DNA of 64,000 nucleotides from Dysidea avara (GCF_963678975.1 NC_089276.1:32380368-32444367), one strand, 5' to 3'. Numbered from the stretch's first letter, positions 22,510 to 35,843 are shown. The notes: a model not told the origin generated them from the sequence alone. Numbers and translations: made by a program.

Positions 22510-23266
22510 TAGGGCTCTCAGTCTTGATCAATCATCGATTACTAAATCGATTAATTGACTAATCTATATTTAGTGAACACCATGCACATCAGCCATACTT
22601 ATTCACCACCCAAAATAGCATTGTAGTGGTAAAAAGAGAGTTGAAGGAATGGCAGCAGTTGATAGGTAGTTACAATTGGTAGAACTTACAGGTTGCAATA
22701 TGGCATGTTTGTGAGTTTATGAACTCAGAATCTGTCATGGATGTGGTGAGTCAAATAGCTAGCTAGAGGTGTACTGTAGCATTGAGAAAAGAGAAGTGAT
22801 GTAACTTTGCTATAAAGCACAACAATACCCGGTTACCTATGGTGGGGTGGTCTCTATTACACAACCCAGATAATTAGGCACCACAAATATTTTTTATACA
22901 TACTTCTTGTCTGCATTACTCCGTGTTTTGATTAGTTGTCAAGATGGCTGCTATACAAAGAATATCAGATTTTTCCTTTGATGCAGTTCTTTTTTCTTAA
23001 AGTATAAGTTTTCAGAATATCTGGGTAAGAATATTTTAACACTAGTAGCATTACTTACGTGCAGTTGTATGGCTTCTCATAACTTCGTACTTTATTGAAT
23101 AGTCACAGAGGCTTTCTATTTGTTGTAGTGAGTAAAGAGGCTTTTCACTTAGAATTTTTATTGATGACGTGTATACTACACGATTAATCGATTACAAAAT
23201 AAAAATTGATTATACTGTATATTTTCATCGAATAATTGATGTTATCGATTAATAGTGAGAGTCCTA
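22510..23266. mobile_element. hAT MITE (TAGGGCTCTCA ends), copy 1
   Basis: Starts TAGGGCTCTCA and ends TGAGAGTCCTA, with ATCGATTAA-rich subterminal sequence on both sides. Flanked by the perfect 8-bp duplication CACTGAAT (22502-22509, 23267-23274). No coding capacity seen in 757 bp. The same insertion, same target, is in the second block at 43025-43784, so it predates the block duplication. Confidence 0.88.
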
Positions 23267-23837
23267 CACTGAATCCTTCATGTGGAGCACACTACAGAAG
23301 ACCACTTCAGTAAAGGCACGTATTTTGGATTTGTACTTCGTGAAATTTGGCGCTATACACTATTAGCAAACCTCTAGCATTTCTTCTCTTGTATAGCTTC
23401 ATCTCATGTTGGAGCTTTGTGTTCGTCCACATGCACCTATCAAACATAATTAAGTAGGAGAATACTTAAGTATTAGAAATGGGTATGCGCTTAACAGGTA
23501 ATATGCATTTAAAAACACCTTCACCGTCAAATTTGTAGAGGCCTCCAATCAACTGCTTCTTTAAAGGCATACCCAACACTCCAGTTCTAGCACTACAGCT
23601 AGATTTTACTATAGAAACATTTAAACATTTGTTGTTTACGTGCAAGGTGGCCTCTGGCTCTCCTGCGCCTCGTAGTTTTCGAGAACATTAATTATTAATT
23701 CATTATTTATTTATTTATAACATAATTTTAACCGCATTTCTTATTATTCTTAGTACTTGGTTGTATAATTAAAAAGTTATTTACATGTATTATTAATGGT
23801 TACATTGAGTGTGCTCTTTTTTGGGAGCTTTTTTCAG

Positions 23838-23913
23838 GTAATGCAGTGAGTTCCAAGTGCCATGCCACATGCCATGTTCCAGTGGACACGCTCCGTGTGA
23901 TGAACAAGATTAA
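23838..23913 (+). other. Exon-like segment, unknown gene
   Basis: A 76-bp stretch between a good acceptor (CTTTTTTCAG) and a good donor (GTATGTTT). One frame reads NAVSSKCHATCHVPVDTLR and continues openly to the donor. This is suggestive of a real internal exon, but I found no neighbouring exons and recognise no family. It lies in DNA absent from the second block. Confidence 0.25.
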
Positions 23914-24397
23914 GTATGTTTTCATGTTATCATGTTTGTTCGTCATGTATTTGTATTTTGTATACCTTTACCTAGCCTGCTAGCTGAATTATTTCCATCT
24001 CCGGTGTTCAGTGTCTATAATACATTGCTGCATACAGTTCTATGGTAAAAACTGCATCTCCTGTATGTTGTACAGTATTGTGTTACACATTATTATGCCA
24101 TTGCTACACCATTAATGTACTGGCACTCAGCTAACAGTAGTTTTGCATTGGGCCTGGCAGGCCATTGTGCGGAGAATGCTGGCACAGTTTTCAGCTGATA
24201 AGTTTACATGTGAAATTCCATAGCTCTCAACCTGAAGCCTTTTAGTGCCAGGAGTGAGATCACTTTGTCACAGAAGCACAGTACCTCTTACAACCAGACA
24301 CTTTCCTGGATGTGCTGTGCTTTGTCATTTTCACTGTTATGTTCTGCTGTACTGGCCATTCATGGGAGTAGAAAGCTATAGTCAAAATAGCTCCCTG

Positions 24398-24715
24398 CAG
24401 GGTGTACGCAGGAATTTTGAAAAGGGTTTCCACTACAGTTAAGTGACTGTTATATTAGAGTAGTTTATATTGCTCGACTGCTTTATTAGAGTATCTCAAT
24501 CTTTTCACCAAAATCTAATTCAGAACAATGCTATAAGTGTTGCTATCATGTAAGCAACTATTATTTAACTAAAAGTTTAAAATGTGTCCTGTTCCATGAC
24601 AGATTCCAGATTTTGGAAACCTGAAGTTTCAATTTTTAAATGTTTCAAGTACTGTGTAAAATCCAAAGGGGTTTCCTGAAACCCCTGGAAACCCCCTCAG
24701 TATGCCTCTACCCTG
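24398..24715. mobile_element. Candidate hAT-like MITE
   Basis: CAGGGTGTACGCAGG at the left is mirrored by the complement CAGGGTAGAGGCATA from the right end. Further in, the GGGTTTCC word is also mirrored. A clear 8-bp target duplication is not visible, so ends are approximate. The interior holds two copies of the GACTG...TATTAGAG motif shared with other elements here. Confidence 0.45.
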
Positions 24716-25844
24716 CTGTCTCCACTGAGCTGTGTTATAGTGGAAAGCCATATTCTTGCTGATTAGAACAATTGTGGTTTTGTTTCATTTCATTTTAATT
24801 TGTTGTTTTCACCATTATTTTACTTTGAGACGGAAACTATATAAACACTGCCATAATTACATCCAATACAACCTGATTTAACAAACACTACATACACAAA
24901 ACATGCCCTTAGGCTGATAATTGCTGTGTGGTTGTGCTTGCTGCTGTTTATTTACGTACGTACCTACACACTGTAAACTATATTATTGTGTCTATACATA
25001 GTTACAGTCTGCAATGCTACCACACAATGGAATTGTACTTTATCTTGGTGGCATATCCATTATTTTCTGGTATCGGATTTTTATCATATTGAAGGTACCG
25101 CCATCTTTCACAGTGATCAGCTGCAAGCAGCTGTTTGTTCTCCAAAAATTTTCATCTTGTGTTATCATTTTACAACAAAAAAAAACAACTCAGATAACAG
25201 TTTCTAGTAAAATAATCTGCTTCTTTTATCACTGAGGTCTGCTCTAGGAATCTTCAACAACCATGTCTTAATTCAGTACCCTGATTCATCCTCATTAAAC
25301 ATTGTAATTTTAACATGAGGACTAAATTTTATGGACTGTTTAATGGATGTTTAAGCTTCATTGCTTGCAGACATGAGATTCAGTACCATAGATATGAGAG
25401 CATGCACTTGCACATCAACTTGTGAGAATCATGCTTATGTGGTCCTCCACAGTCGGGTATTCAATACAATGTAATAGTAGTAGGCCCTCACAATTGTAAT
25501 TGCATATAGCTATCACTTACATTTACTCTATGTGCATCTTTTCCATCCACACATACTGTGCTGGTCATACACTGTTGTACATGCCCCATTTATAAATTGC
25601 CCCATTGGTGGTTGTACTTGGTTGTATGTGCTCAGGGCCTAGAAAATAAATAAATAAAATTAAAAATGTGCATCCATTGTATCTGTATTCCTTCTTGTTA
25701 GCAGTACAGTATTGTATGAAACAAGCTTGTATGCTAATAAATAAATAAGATAAAAAGAAATATAAAAATAGTGCTAAGGAATGGCCACAGCCTACTGTGC
25801 TATTAAAAGGGCCACAATCATATTAATTATCATCTGAAAATTGA
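24716..25844. other. Stretch without a recognised gene
   Basis: Several short open frames (for example 24986-25235 in two overlapping frames) show no domain and no codon bias. 25655-25790 is shared with 44185-44335 in the second block. Confidence 0.45.
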
Positions 25845-26415
25845 AGTATCCATTACGCTTCGCTGTAGGCTATGTTCAACCCGTTACATAGCAGTATGAA
25901 TCAAGAACTGTTTGAAAAGCACCTCTGCAATCAAAATAGCCACGATGAAAAATACAGACGATTTCCGTTTCGAAGGGAAGCCATCACGTGCTTGCGCCAA
26001 ATCGACACCTTGTCCTGTCAGCAAAGATGAATGGGACACAAAGGAGGAAACTGGTAAGTCCATGAAGAATGCATTGTACGTACTGCGGTATGCCAAAAGG
26101 CACCTGTCGGGCCGAAGTGACGTTGAACAGTGAAAAATCAAGCCGGTAGCCTTAGCCGTTATCGAGTTACACTTGTCTGAAGGCATCAGTCAGTTACTTA
26201 CTTACTCAGTCAGTCAGTAGAAAATTCCGTTGAATAAAAAAAATTTTAATTTCCGTAGCAACTTGTTGAAAACGTTCTGGGTCGATCTGAAAGCTTGGTT
26301 TGGCTTAGTTTTACCTCACCAATACTGCCTCATCGTCGTAAGGGAAAATTGAGGCTGGTTTTTGGGTGATATTATTTCGTGGGCCACGCCTACTCCTTTG
26401 TGGTCCCTACTATAC
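25845..26415 (+). repeat. Repeat module R2, diverged copy
   Basis: Parallels 15120-15620 (CTCTGCAATCAA, TGTCAGCAAA, CAATACTGCC landmarks) but is more diverged and richer in CpG. The 73-codon frame 25912-26133 corresponds to frames that are interrupted in the other copies, so I do not call it a gene. Confidence 0.55.
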
Positions 26416-26504
26416 AGTTACTATCATATTGTATGATCATTTTTAATGTACTAGTTGGCTTAAAGATATCATAGCATATGGGATTTTGACATGGTCAGCT
26501 TTTA

Positions 26505-26880
26505 TAGTATGTTCACGTTGAGCTGAATCCTGAAAAACAGCTAAAAATTAAAAGTGGATTTTTTCTCAACAGAGTTAACATTTCAGCCAACCAGATGATT
26601 ATTGGTAACAGCAAAGGAGTCAACAACAGACACGTACGATTTGGCTCCAATGCAAGTTCGGAAAAGGGCTGTAATGGACACTATACTTATATGGCTTCCC
26701 CATAGGAAATGTATTGTGAAAATTTTGATTGGCCATAAATATTATGTCAAACATTTGAACAAAAAGATTTTGAAATATTTTTAGCGGGTCAAGCAGCAGA
26801 GGCAAATTTCAAGATCGTGTGTAATTGCATCCATGAGTTATTAAATGTTTTTGAGGGTTCAGCTCAACGCGAACGTACTA
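26505..26880. mobile_element. Tc1/mariner-type MITE
   Basis: Terminal inverted repeats of about 35 bp share the word CGTTGAGCTGAA near each end (TAGTATGTTCACGTTGAGC at the left and its near-complement at the right). TA flanks both sides (26503-26504, 26881-26882). No coding sequence. TA duplication and size suggest a mariner-type non-autonomous element. Confidence 0.7.
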
Positions 26881-26882
26881 TA

Positions 26883-27576
26883 GTCGAAGCCATCTGTTAC
26901 TTTGCTTTACCAAAGTGTTAACAGGATTTAAAAGGTATCCTATTTGCTGACTCTTTTTTTTTTGAATATCTTGGGACTGGGTATGTCAGCTAAGAAGAAA
27001 GTTTCAGTTGTTCCCAATCACTATGAAGCACCAGAAACCTTGCCAGCAGGCTGAGTACAAAAGACTTTCTAGGGGTTTCATCTTCCTTTGTGCCTGTTGA
27101 GACTCATTAGTATTGTAGGAAAGGCATTTACTCCCAAAAGATGTCACCTTACCAATGGCAGACTTGCGCAGCTTATGTTTATTAGGTGAAGCCAAAGCTA
27201 CATAATGCATTCGTGAACAGTTTATGCGTAAGCATAGTCAATAGTCAATCATAACTGCTTTGTAAATATGTACTTGTACTCAAATACTTTCAAAAGTGCT
27301 TGGATTTTACTTAAGTACTTCGCTTAAAATAATGTCATGTACTTATAATTGTACTTCAACAAATGTCAAAGTACTTGTAGTTTACTTAAGTATTTTCACA
27401 TGTACTTCACCCCATAAATGCTTGGGTGGAACACAACCACACACGTTTTTATTACGAAAACAATTTCAATAAACCAGGCGCACACCCCAAGCTGGCTGTG
27501 GGAGCATGACTGGTTTAAAAATGTCTAAAGTGTGTGGACCAGCAAAGATATAACATATTATGTACCACTGATCACA
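26883..27576. other. Stretch without a gene
   Basis: 27260-27415 is a TACTTAAGTACTT-rich segment resembling the ends of common animal hAT MITEs, without clear borders. From about 27410 the sequence matches 48040 onward, the start of the homology with the third block. Confidence 0.5.
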
Positions 27577-27650
27577 GAAAACACTCACTGATGTGGGAAT
27601 AGTTAAAATTAATATTGTATTGTGTATTCAAGGCTCATCGGAGCCTGGCA
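27577..27650 (+). repeat. Core repeat, copy e
   Basis: A diverged copy (the first hairpin is weakened, CACTGATGTGGGAATAGT). The spacer GCAAGTTTTCGTACGCAG nearly matches only copy i at 48209, its partner in the third block. Confidence 0.8.
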
Positions 27651-27741
27651 AAAATTTGCAAGTTTTCGTACGCAGTTACTGTTAGTCAAGTTTCAATATA
27701 GTACAAACTGATTATAGGTTTTACTTTTATCACTATTATAG

Positions 27742-28460
27742 AACTTTGTGTGGGCAAGATCAAAGGGAAAAGTGTACTTTAAAGTCCATAAAGTACACTC
27801 TCAGCCGGCCAACAGTGCTTCATCGACCACAAAGAGTGCTTTATTGAACGAATAAAGCACTCTTTATGGTGCAAAACAAATAAAGCACTCTTTGTGGTAC
27901 AATAAAGCACTCTTTGTGGGCAATAAAGCACATTTGCCCACGTGCTCTAGTGCAGGCTAATAGCCTGCGGGGCTCGCGCCAGTATAACTAATCACCCAAA
28001 CCGGTGAAGGCTGATAGCCTCGCCACGCTGAGTGATCAATCACCCCAGCCAATACGAGTTCTACCACTGGATTGCTTTTATAGACATACCTAAATGCTTC
28101 GATGATGGGTGGGAGAAGGTAACGTTGCTGTTATGTTTGTTAATGTAAACGGACAAGTTCTGGAGATATCACAGAAATATTTCACTATGTGACTCACAAT
28201 AGAATCGATTGTGGGTTGCAAGCAAAACCTGCCAAAATATGCGATGAACGTCTACCATGCCAAACTATGGTGAAATACGCGTGAGTTACTCCGTTAAACT
28301 AGTTTGTGTGAGTTCAGGCTGCTAATAGTTTGTGCAACACGTGTTAATTACGAGTCCTAGTGTATAGTGAAGCTACACGACTAGAAAGTTCCATAAATCA
28401 TTTAAAGCTCGTGCTATATGAAAAATAAAGCACTCGGCACTTGGCCTCGATGCTAATAAC
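27742..28460 (+). mobile_element. 719-bp element with TTATAG duplication
   Basis: Flanked by TTATAG on both sides (27736-27741, 28461-28466). The uninterrupted site is visible at about 48365-48390 in the third block. The interior contains repeated inverted words around AAAGCACTCTTTATT and TAAAGTACACTC, giving strong secondary structure. No terminal inverted repeat and no gene is obvious. Related DNA in reverse orientation lies at 47148-48025 and, more diverged, about 46600-46960. The class is unknown. Confidence 0.65.
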
Positions 28461-28567
28461 TTATAGTTTGCTAACAACACTATTTGGAAAACTACAACTA
28501 CACAAAGTGAATATGTGAGGAATGTGTAGGTTTCCTATTCACAAAAACACTCCAACAATGGTCTCCA

Positions 28568-28641
28568 CAAAACACTCACTAGTGTGGGACTAGTTTGAAT
28601 TAAACATTGTATTGAGTATTCAAGGCTCATTGGAGCCTTCC
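28568..28641 (+). repeat. Core repeat, copy f
   Basis: Both hairpins present, the second ending CCTTCC. The spacer reads TGTAAGGATGCTTAACAAC, then TGTTAGTCAAG. Confidence 0.85.
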
Positions 28642-31600
28642 AAAAATTCTGTAAGGATGCTTAACAACTATTTCTATGGTGACTGTTAGTCAAGTTTCAC
28701 TCACTACTTATATAGTAATACATGTACAAACTGATTGTGGGTTTAAGTTTTAATAGTAATAGTTCTCCTCTTACCTCAGCTATTCACTATCTGGAAAGTT
28801 ACAAACTACGCATACTGAAGTTTTCCTGTGTATTGAGTAAACAATAGTGACATGCCTAATACTTTGTACACCTGGAATGCATTGGGTTTTAGTTTCAAAA
28901 TCCGAGACAAAGCAGAGCTTAATGACAAAGCTGCTTATAAAACTATTCATCAAGGTTTTAAGTTTGAATGGTTGCTAGGCTTAATATAGTGAATAGGAAT
29001 TACTGGAGACAATGGAGAGTAGTTAGCTGGAGGAAACATTAAACCGTCACGTGCACAGAGATTAGTGCATGTTAAAGAGAGACATCGTGTACTTGGAAAA
29101 ATCCTAGGATAATTAGCAGGATAAGTGAAATAGTATATGGACTAGATTTTAGAGGACAGTTTGTAATGATTTATATAGTGGAGTATGACGATTAGTGTTA
29201 AACTGAGGTACTAAAATGTATGCAACATGCTGCTTTGTCAGTGGCAATAATCAAAGGTATAGTATCTCACAAGAAGAAAGTTTATTTTTTACAATTTTGT
29301 GCTCGATGAAATTTGTTACTCACATCCAGAGTTGCTGTGGTAAGTATGTACAGCAATAAGTAAATAATTTACTGAGTACCTGTTACTTATTTGAAAAAAA
29401 CAGATTGAGAATTATCAATTTTCAATTTCAAACTGCCCTACTACCAAGGAGCAACTCTACCTCATAGTGTTTTCAATAAGTTTGGATGTATAGTCTGTCT
29501 ATGCTGTTAGTATGAAAAAATCTGAAGCTTCTCACCATCTGGGTGACGAGTGTCAAAAATTTCTGCAGCATTAATGAATTATATCAAGCTTTCTAGCCAT
29601 TCCAGTCAATGTTTGTTACCATCAGTTGTCAATTATTATTTCATCCACAACTTCAAAGCATTGTCTATATGCACCACAGGAGGAAGCTATAATTGTCCAA
29701 ATTTGAATTTGCCACTCATGCTCCACAGCAGCTTAAAAGTTTTTACTAGATCACCCTACAACACCATCATGTTGTAATATAGCTTAAACACAAACCACAA
29801 AAGCACAAATTATTTCATTTTTGACTACTGGTACACTACATCATGTAAACTCACAACTGTATTACTACCAAGAACTTTGTAAGGACCATTAAAATTAGGT
29901 GACCAGTGTGGTATCAGAAGTACTGGAAAGGATTTTTGCACCATTGAGAAAATCCTGTGGGAAAGTTTTGACACTCTTTACCCAGATGGTGACAAGTCTC
30001 AGATACTTTCCAGACTAACAGCATAGACCTACTATGCATCTAAACCTTATCACATCACTATGAGGAAGAATTGGCTTTTCTAGTTTGGCTGGTAGGGCAG
30101 CTTGAATTCAGAAATTTGTGTTTTGTTTCCTGATATTTAAAAGAAAGCAACTCTGTGTAGGAACCAAGTGAATCATTTGCTTATTACTTTTAAACTACAA
30201 TCGCTTTAGTTAGAAAAATGGTATGCATAAATGCTTTGATATTTGGAAGATAATGAGCTCTTTAAAATCCACTAAGAGATCTGCTAGCAGGTTCTTAAAA
30301 TAGTATTTAAAACTGCTAGCAAAAAGTTCTCAAGCATTGCAAATCTCACTTTCGATCAGTGCTTTGCTATGCTCTCCCAAGCATATTACAGGCTAATAGC
30401 CTGCTGTAGGCAAAGTCACCCAAGCAAACAAGAGTTTGATTACCTCATTCTTTTTAAAAGCATCCCTAAAGCAATTCGATTATGGGAGGTGTCGTTTAAC
30501 ATTGTAGCTATGTTTGTCAGGATCAATGGAGAAATCTGATATCATGGAAAACTGTTAAGTTCTTACTGCTACACTTCAACACTTGCTTCTACTAGATATC
30601 ACACACTAGTAACTGCCTGAATTTATTAGAGTCATGAGGTGTAATATGATGTGAGCTTAAAACAGTACTTATCTTTTTAAATTTCTTTTGGTGATAGATA
30701 ACTAACAAAGTTGAGAAAGGTTCGCTAAAGTAGATTATTTCAAGGTAGATTTTTGGGGTGGAGTCTTTTGTCAATAATAAATTCGGGCAGTTACTCGTGC
30801 ATGATAGCTGGCATATACAAGTGTAACAAATAGTTTTGTAGTGATTATGTAGCAAAGTGTATTAGAAAGTAGTTTAGCTTAGTTAGTTTATTCTAGAGTG
30901 GTTGGTTTTGTGTGTATTCTATTTAAAGATCACCCTGAGGATCAACTTAGTGCTGCCTGTCATCGTGATTGCATTCCCGGTGGAATTGCTACGAGGTGAG
31001 TATTGTATAAATGTTATAGATGGTATAAATAATTGTAAAATGTTAAGAATACTTATTCTATAATTCTGCTGTTCCGTTATTCCATTTTCCGGAGTTAATG
31101 AATCACTATGCTTAACCCACATAAGTTAATTTGTTGTTACTATGCACACAAGAATTTATTACTAAATGCTAAAATATTGTCAACAAAACAATAGCACAAC
31201 CAACATAGCTAGCTAGTGTTCTTCATCACACTTTACTGGTGAGTTTAACTGCTACCAAGGGAGGTAGCTATTAGCATCTTTATTCCTAGAAAACTAAGTG
31301 GCCAACTGCTATAGTTTTGACTCTACTTTCACTTCTTCTAATTTCAATCGTGGCCAGTGCAGGGTGAAACAAACAAATCACTAAGTCTTGCTTGTGGTTG
31401 TTCTTGACCTGTACAAACTGATTGTGGGATTTAGTTTTATTACTAGTAGTTGTCCTAATAACTCAGGAGGTACATGAACATGTAATAGTGACGTGAACGT
31501 GTAATAATGCGTGAACGTGTAATAATGCGTGAACGTGTAATAATGTTGCACAAGTACTGAAAGTATTACACATGAGCTGAATAGACCCTGTACAAAAAGG

Positions 31601-31679
31601 AGACGAGGGGCTCAACAGGGCTTGATACATATTTTAGTTCTATTTAGCTCAGGTATCAATTATTAACTCGAAAGTGAAA

Positions 31680-32345
31680 TAGCCATTATACTTCCTATCA
31701 GCAATGTTCATTCAGTTATAAAGTGCTATAAACAAAGAACAGTAGGAAAAGCACATCTGCAATCAATCCAGTCTCCACAAAATACATTGTATGGACGATT
31801 CACGAGCCCCAACTATTCAAGATTGAATGATGGCAATTACACTTTGCTTTTGCCTGTAACACAGCTTTACAAGTGAAGAACAGTACAAGAAGCATCTCTG
31901 CAATCAATCCATTCACACAGAAAATATGGGTGAGATACTAACATGGCCACAGGGAAGCTGCATCGTACTGTTGCAAATTGACCCCTTGCATTGTCAGCAA
32001 AAATAACTACTAAAACACAAAGGAGGACAAAGACAAGTCCATGATGCATGCATTGTATGTACTGCGGCTGGTGAAAACGTACATCTCAGGATGAAGCAAG
32101 AAGCAAACAGTGAAGAAATCAAGCCCATAACTATATCCATTGTTGCGCTGAAGGCATCACTTATTTAGTTAAAATTCTGTAAAATAGAAAACTTTTAAAT
32201 TTCCATAGAAACTTTTTGGAAGGGTTTGGGGTTGGTGTGAAGATATTTTTGAGCTTGGCTGCGCCTAACCAATACTGCCAAGTTGTCATAAAGGGGAATT
32301 GAGGCTGGATTTTGGGTAAGACTTTTACCTGGAAAAGCCCAGTTC
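31680..32345 (+). repeat. Repeat module R2, copy in block 2
   Basis: Collinear with 14930-15620. Just upstream, 31490-31540 holds a short tandem of GCGTGAACGTGTAATAAT not present at the same length in block 1. Confidence 0.65.
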
Positions 32346-32389
32346 TGCATGATCCTAATACAGTCATACGACAGACACTGTCATGCATC

Positions 32390-32940
32390 ACATGATCCAT
32401 AGGGAGCAAAGGAAAACTAGACTGCAACACTACAACTTGAACCATTCAGTACATGGTGAGCTGTCTGATATACAGAGTTGAAATTTAACATGATACAATT
32501 ATTAGCAAGCTGCATGAGATTTAATTACTAAATACACAACACAAACAAACACTATACACTACATATTACACTACACACATGTACACATACACAACACATT
32601 ATAATACACTACTCACTTTGGTCTTGGTCTATCTATTTGAGCATAGTAATCCACAAAGGCTGAACTGAACCCTCTTGTACATGTCACATTGTAGGCAGTC
32701 TAAAATGATAGAATACAAACAAGAGTTGTTATGTAATGACACTGGTTCATATACACTATTAACAATACATCATTTAGAGGTTTACCAGTTACATGAGACA
32801 GCAGAGGAGGGTGGGAGTGGTTCATGTACTGTTAAAATGAATTATGCAAATTGGGATGAACTAAAATGTGTGAATTATGTGACAAAGGTTGGCATCATTG
32901 TTATGTTAAGAGTATACATACTTGTCTAGTACTAGAATTG
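32390..32940 (+). repeat. Repeat module J, copy 3
   Basis: Matches 15640-16200 closely. It continues into the sequence interrupted at 32991/32992 by the next element. Confidence 0.75.
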
Positions 32941-32991
32941 CTACTATACATGTGAAAATATTTCAATAGTTTTGTATAGAAAACTAAGAGA

Positions 32992-33830
32992 TCAAGACAC
33001 ATGATAGTGTGTCGTGCGGCCCAAGAAGCCGGCATGCACACCATGGGTATATTGACAGGGGTATATTGACAGGAAGAAAGAAAACATCATTTTCACACTT
33101 TTGTATCTTGGTGATCCCTTATCCGATTGGAACCAAATTTGCTACAGCGTTGCCCGCCAGCCAGGGGAGTCTACATACCAAATTTGAAGGAAATTGCTCC
33201 TGCTATTTCCGAGATACGAGCTGTCAAATTTTCGCTTTTTATTCGTCTTTTTTTATTCTTCGTGTTATTGCACACTTGCAAAAATTGCTATAAAACACGA
33301 ACTCGTGCTCCAATCGCCTTGAAATGTGGCACACAGAAAGGGAGTCCAAAGGCGAATCCTAGCATCAAATGTGGTACAAATCCAATGAATGGTTCGGGAG
33401 TTATGACTGATTATTCGGGTAAAACAAGATCGATTTTTTGTCATGCCTACAGGGTAAACCGCTTCATGGAATGAGTTGACAATTGCTATGTACATGAAGT
33501 AACCATCGTAGGAGTGCCTTTTGGTGGTTTGAAAGGAATCGAGATAAAGACCACGGAGATATGACACAAAATCCAACCTGTGTCACAATTACGCGATCGA
33601 TTTTTATGAATAAAAAAAGTATTAGTTTTTACGCCTACTAGGCAAACCGCTTAGAGCAATGAGCTGAAACTCGGTGTATAGCTGGAATAATCTTCATAGA
33701 AAGTCCTTGCAGTAGTACAGAAGGATCGGATTACAAACCACTGATTTATGATTCGAAAGCCAACTCCGTGTAGCAAATGCGAGATCGAGATACTCTAATA
33801 GAACAGTCACCCTAATAGAGCATTCAGCTA
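32992..33830 (+). repeat. Head region of copy 2
   Basis: Same layout as the head of copy 1, with a short internal duplication of GGTATATTGACAGG near 33045-33070. The open frame corresponding to 5301-5741 runs 33127-33474 and then stops. The head ends with CTCTAATAGAACAGTCACCC and passes into satellite monomers. Confidence 0.75.
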
Positions 33831-35720
33831 ATTTATTTACTCCATTATAGAATTCTGTTACATTACAAGGTATTCTGTAGGGGGTTCAGCTGCAAACAGT
33901 TAGTCTTATAGACAGTTCAGCAAGAAGCAAGTCACCCTATAGAGAGTTCAGCTACGAATATATTGCTGTAGTGATTCAGAATATTACAAGTCACACTGAA
34001 GAGAGTTCAGCTATAAACAAGTCATGCACCCTGTAGAGAGTTCAGCTACAAACAATCCACTCTGTAGAAATTCTGCTACAAACAAGTCTTCATGCAGAGA
34101 GTTTAACAACCAAAATCCACCATGTAAAGACTTCAGCTTTACTAACAAGTTACTCTGTAGAGAGATCAGCTAGAAAGAAGAGAGAGCTCAGCTAGAAAAC
34201 GTCACCTTGTAGAGAGTTCAGCTACCAATAAATCACATTGTAGAGAGATCAGATAGAAGAAGCCACCTTGTAGAGGGTTCAGCTGTGAAGTGATCACCCT
34301 GGAGAGAGTTCAGCTACAAAATAATCACCCTGTAGAGAGTTCAGCTACAAAGAAACCATCCTGTAGAGAGATCAGCTAGAAACAAATTACCTGTAGCGAC
34401 ATCAGCTACAAAGAAACCATCCTGTAGAGAGTTCAGTTACAAACAAATCACACTGCGGAGAGTTTGGCTACAAAAAATCACCATGTAGAGTATTCAGCTA
34501 CAAACAAAGCACCTTGTAGAGTGTACAACTAGACACAAGTCACCCAGTAGAGAGATCAGCTACAAGAAGTTACATTGTAGAGAGATCAACTAGAAGAAAT
34601 CACCTTGCAGAGAGTTCAGCTACAAAGAAACCATCCTGTACAGAGTTCAACTACAAACAAATCACCCTGTAGAGAGTTCAGCTACAACCACATCAGAGTT
34701 TGGCTACACAGAAACCATCATGTAGAGAGTTCAGCTGCAAACAAATCATCCTGTTGGGAATTCAGCTACAAACAAATCGCCCTGTAGAGAGATCAGCTAG
34801 AAGAAGTCACCTTGTAGAGAGTTCAGCTACAAAAAACCACCCTGTACAGAGTTCAGCTGCAAACAAGTCACCCTGTAGAGAGATCAGGTACAAAGAAACC
34901 ATCCTGCAGAGAGTTCAGCTACAAACAAGTTACCCTATAGAGAGATCAGCTAGAAACAAATTATCTTGTAGAGAGTTCAGCTACAATCAAATCACCCTGT
35001 AGACAGTTCAGCTACGAAAAGATCACTGTGTAGATAGTTCAGCTATAAGAAGTCACCTTGTAGAGAGTTCAGCTACAAACAAATCACCCTGTAGAGAATT
35101 CAGCTACAAATAAACCGCCCTGTAGAAAGATCAGCTAGAAGAAGTTACCTTGTACAGAATTCCGCTACAAAGAAACCATCATGTAGAAAGTTAGACTAAA
35201 AACAAGTCACCTTGTAGAGAGATCAGCTAGAAGAAGTTACCTTGTAGAGAATTCAGCTACAAAGAAACCATGATGTAGAGAGTTCAGCTACAAACAAATC
35301 ACCGTGTAGAAAGATCAGCTAGAAGAAGTTACCTTGTAGAGAATTCAGCTACAAAGAATCTATCAAGTTGAAAATTCAGCTACAAACAAGTCACCCTGTA
35401 AAGAGATCAGCTAGAAGAGGTTACCTCATAGAGAGTTCAGCTACAAAGAAACCATCATGTAGAGAGTTCAGCTACAAACAAATCACCCTGTAGAGAGATC
35501 AGCTACAAAAAAGTTACCCTGTAGAGATATCAGTTACGTAGATACAAGTTACCTTATAGGGATCAGCTACAAACAAATCACCCTGTAAAAATATGTGTTG
35601 GAAACAAATCACCATGTAGAGAGTGCAACTAGAAACAAGTCACCCTGAAAAGAGCTGAGCTACAAACAATGGGAGTTTCAGCTACAGTTCAGTTATGTAT
35701 AAGAAGTCACCTTATTATCT
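33831..35720 (+). repeat. Satellite array, copy 2
   Basis: About 1.9 kb of 30-31-bp GTAGAGAGTTCAGCTACAAA-type monomers, more diverged than in copy 1, especially at both ends. Open frames at 34605-35002 arise only from the monomer period. Confidence 0.9.
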
Positions 35721-35843
35721 ACAGTATGATTTTCTTTCATTGTTAAATATACAAATATTTTTAATCAGACAAAAAACTATAGACAACATTTCTTCCTTTG
35801 TTCCACAGTTCCTGCAGAAAAGAAAAAAAAACAAGTTAAAAGG

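Larger units (their letters stand above)
11213..25790 (+). repeat. Large duplicated block, copy 1
   Basis: Collinear with 28568-44335. Shared landmarks: 11450-11950 with 28815-29280, 12900-14460 with 29560-31130, 14460-16240 with 31130-32990, 16440-17935 with 39275-41130, 20640-23610 with 41150-44105, and 25665-25790 with 44195-44335. Copy 1 has extra DNA at about 12085-12725 and the Harbinger element; copy 2 has the head-satellite-hairpin insertions. Short open frames inside are not preserved between copies, so I annotate none. Whether the block is a segmental duplication or a huge mobile unit cannot be told from here. Confidence 0.8.

Noticed and set aside
25912..26133. 73-codon hydrophilic frame as a small gene
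   Set aside because: It lies in repeat module R2, whose other copies do not keep the frame.
27742..28460. LTR or solo-LTR
   Set aside because: No TG...CA ends and no primer-binding or polypurine features; only the duplication was found.
34605..35002. Open frames in the satellite of copy 2
   Set aside because: They arise from the monomer period and simply repeat short peptide words.
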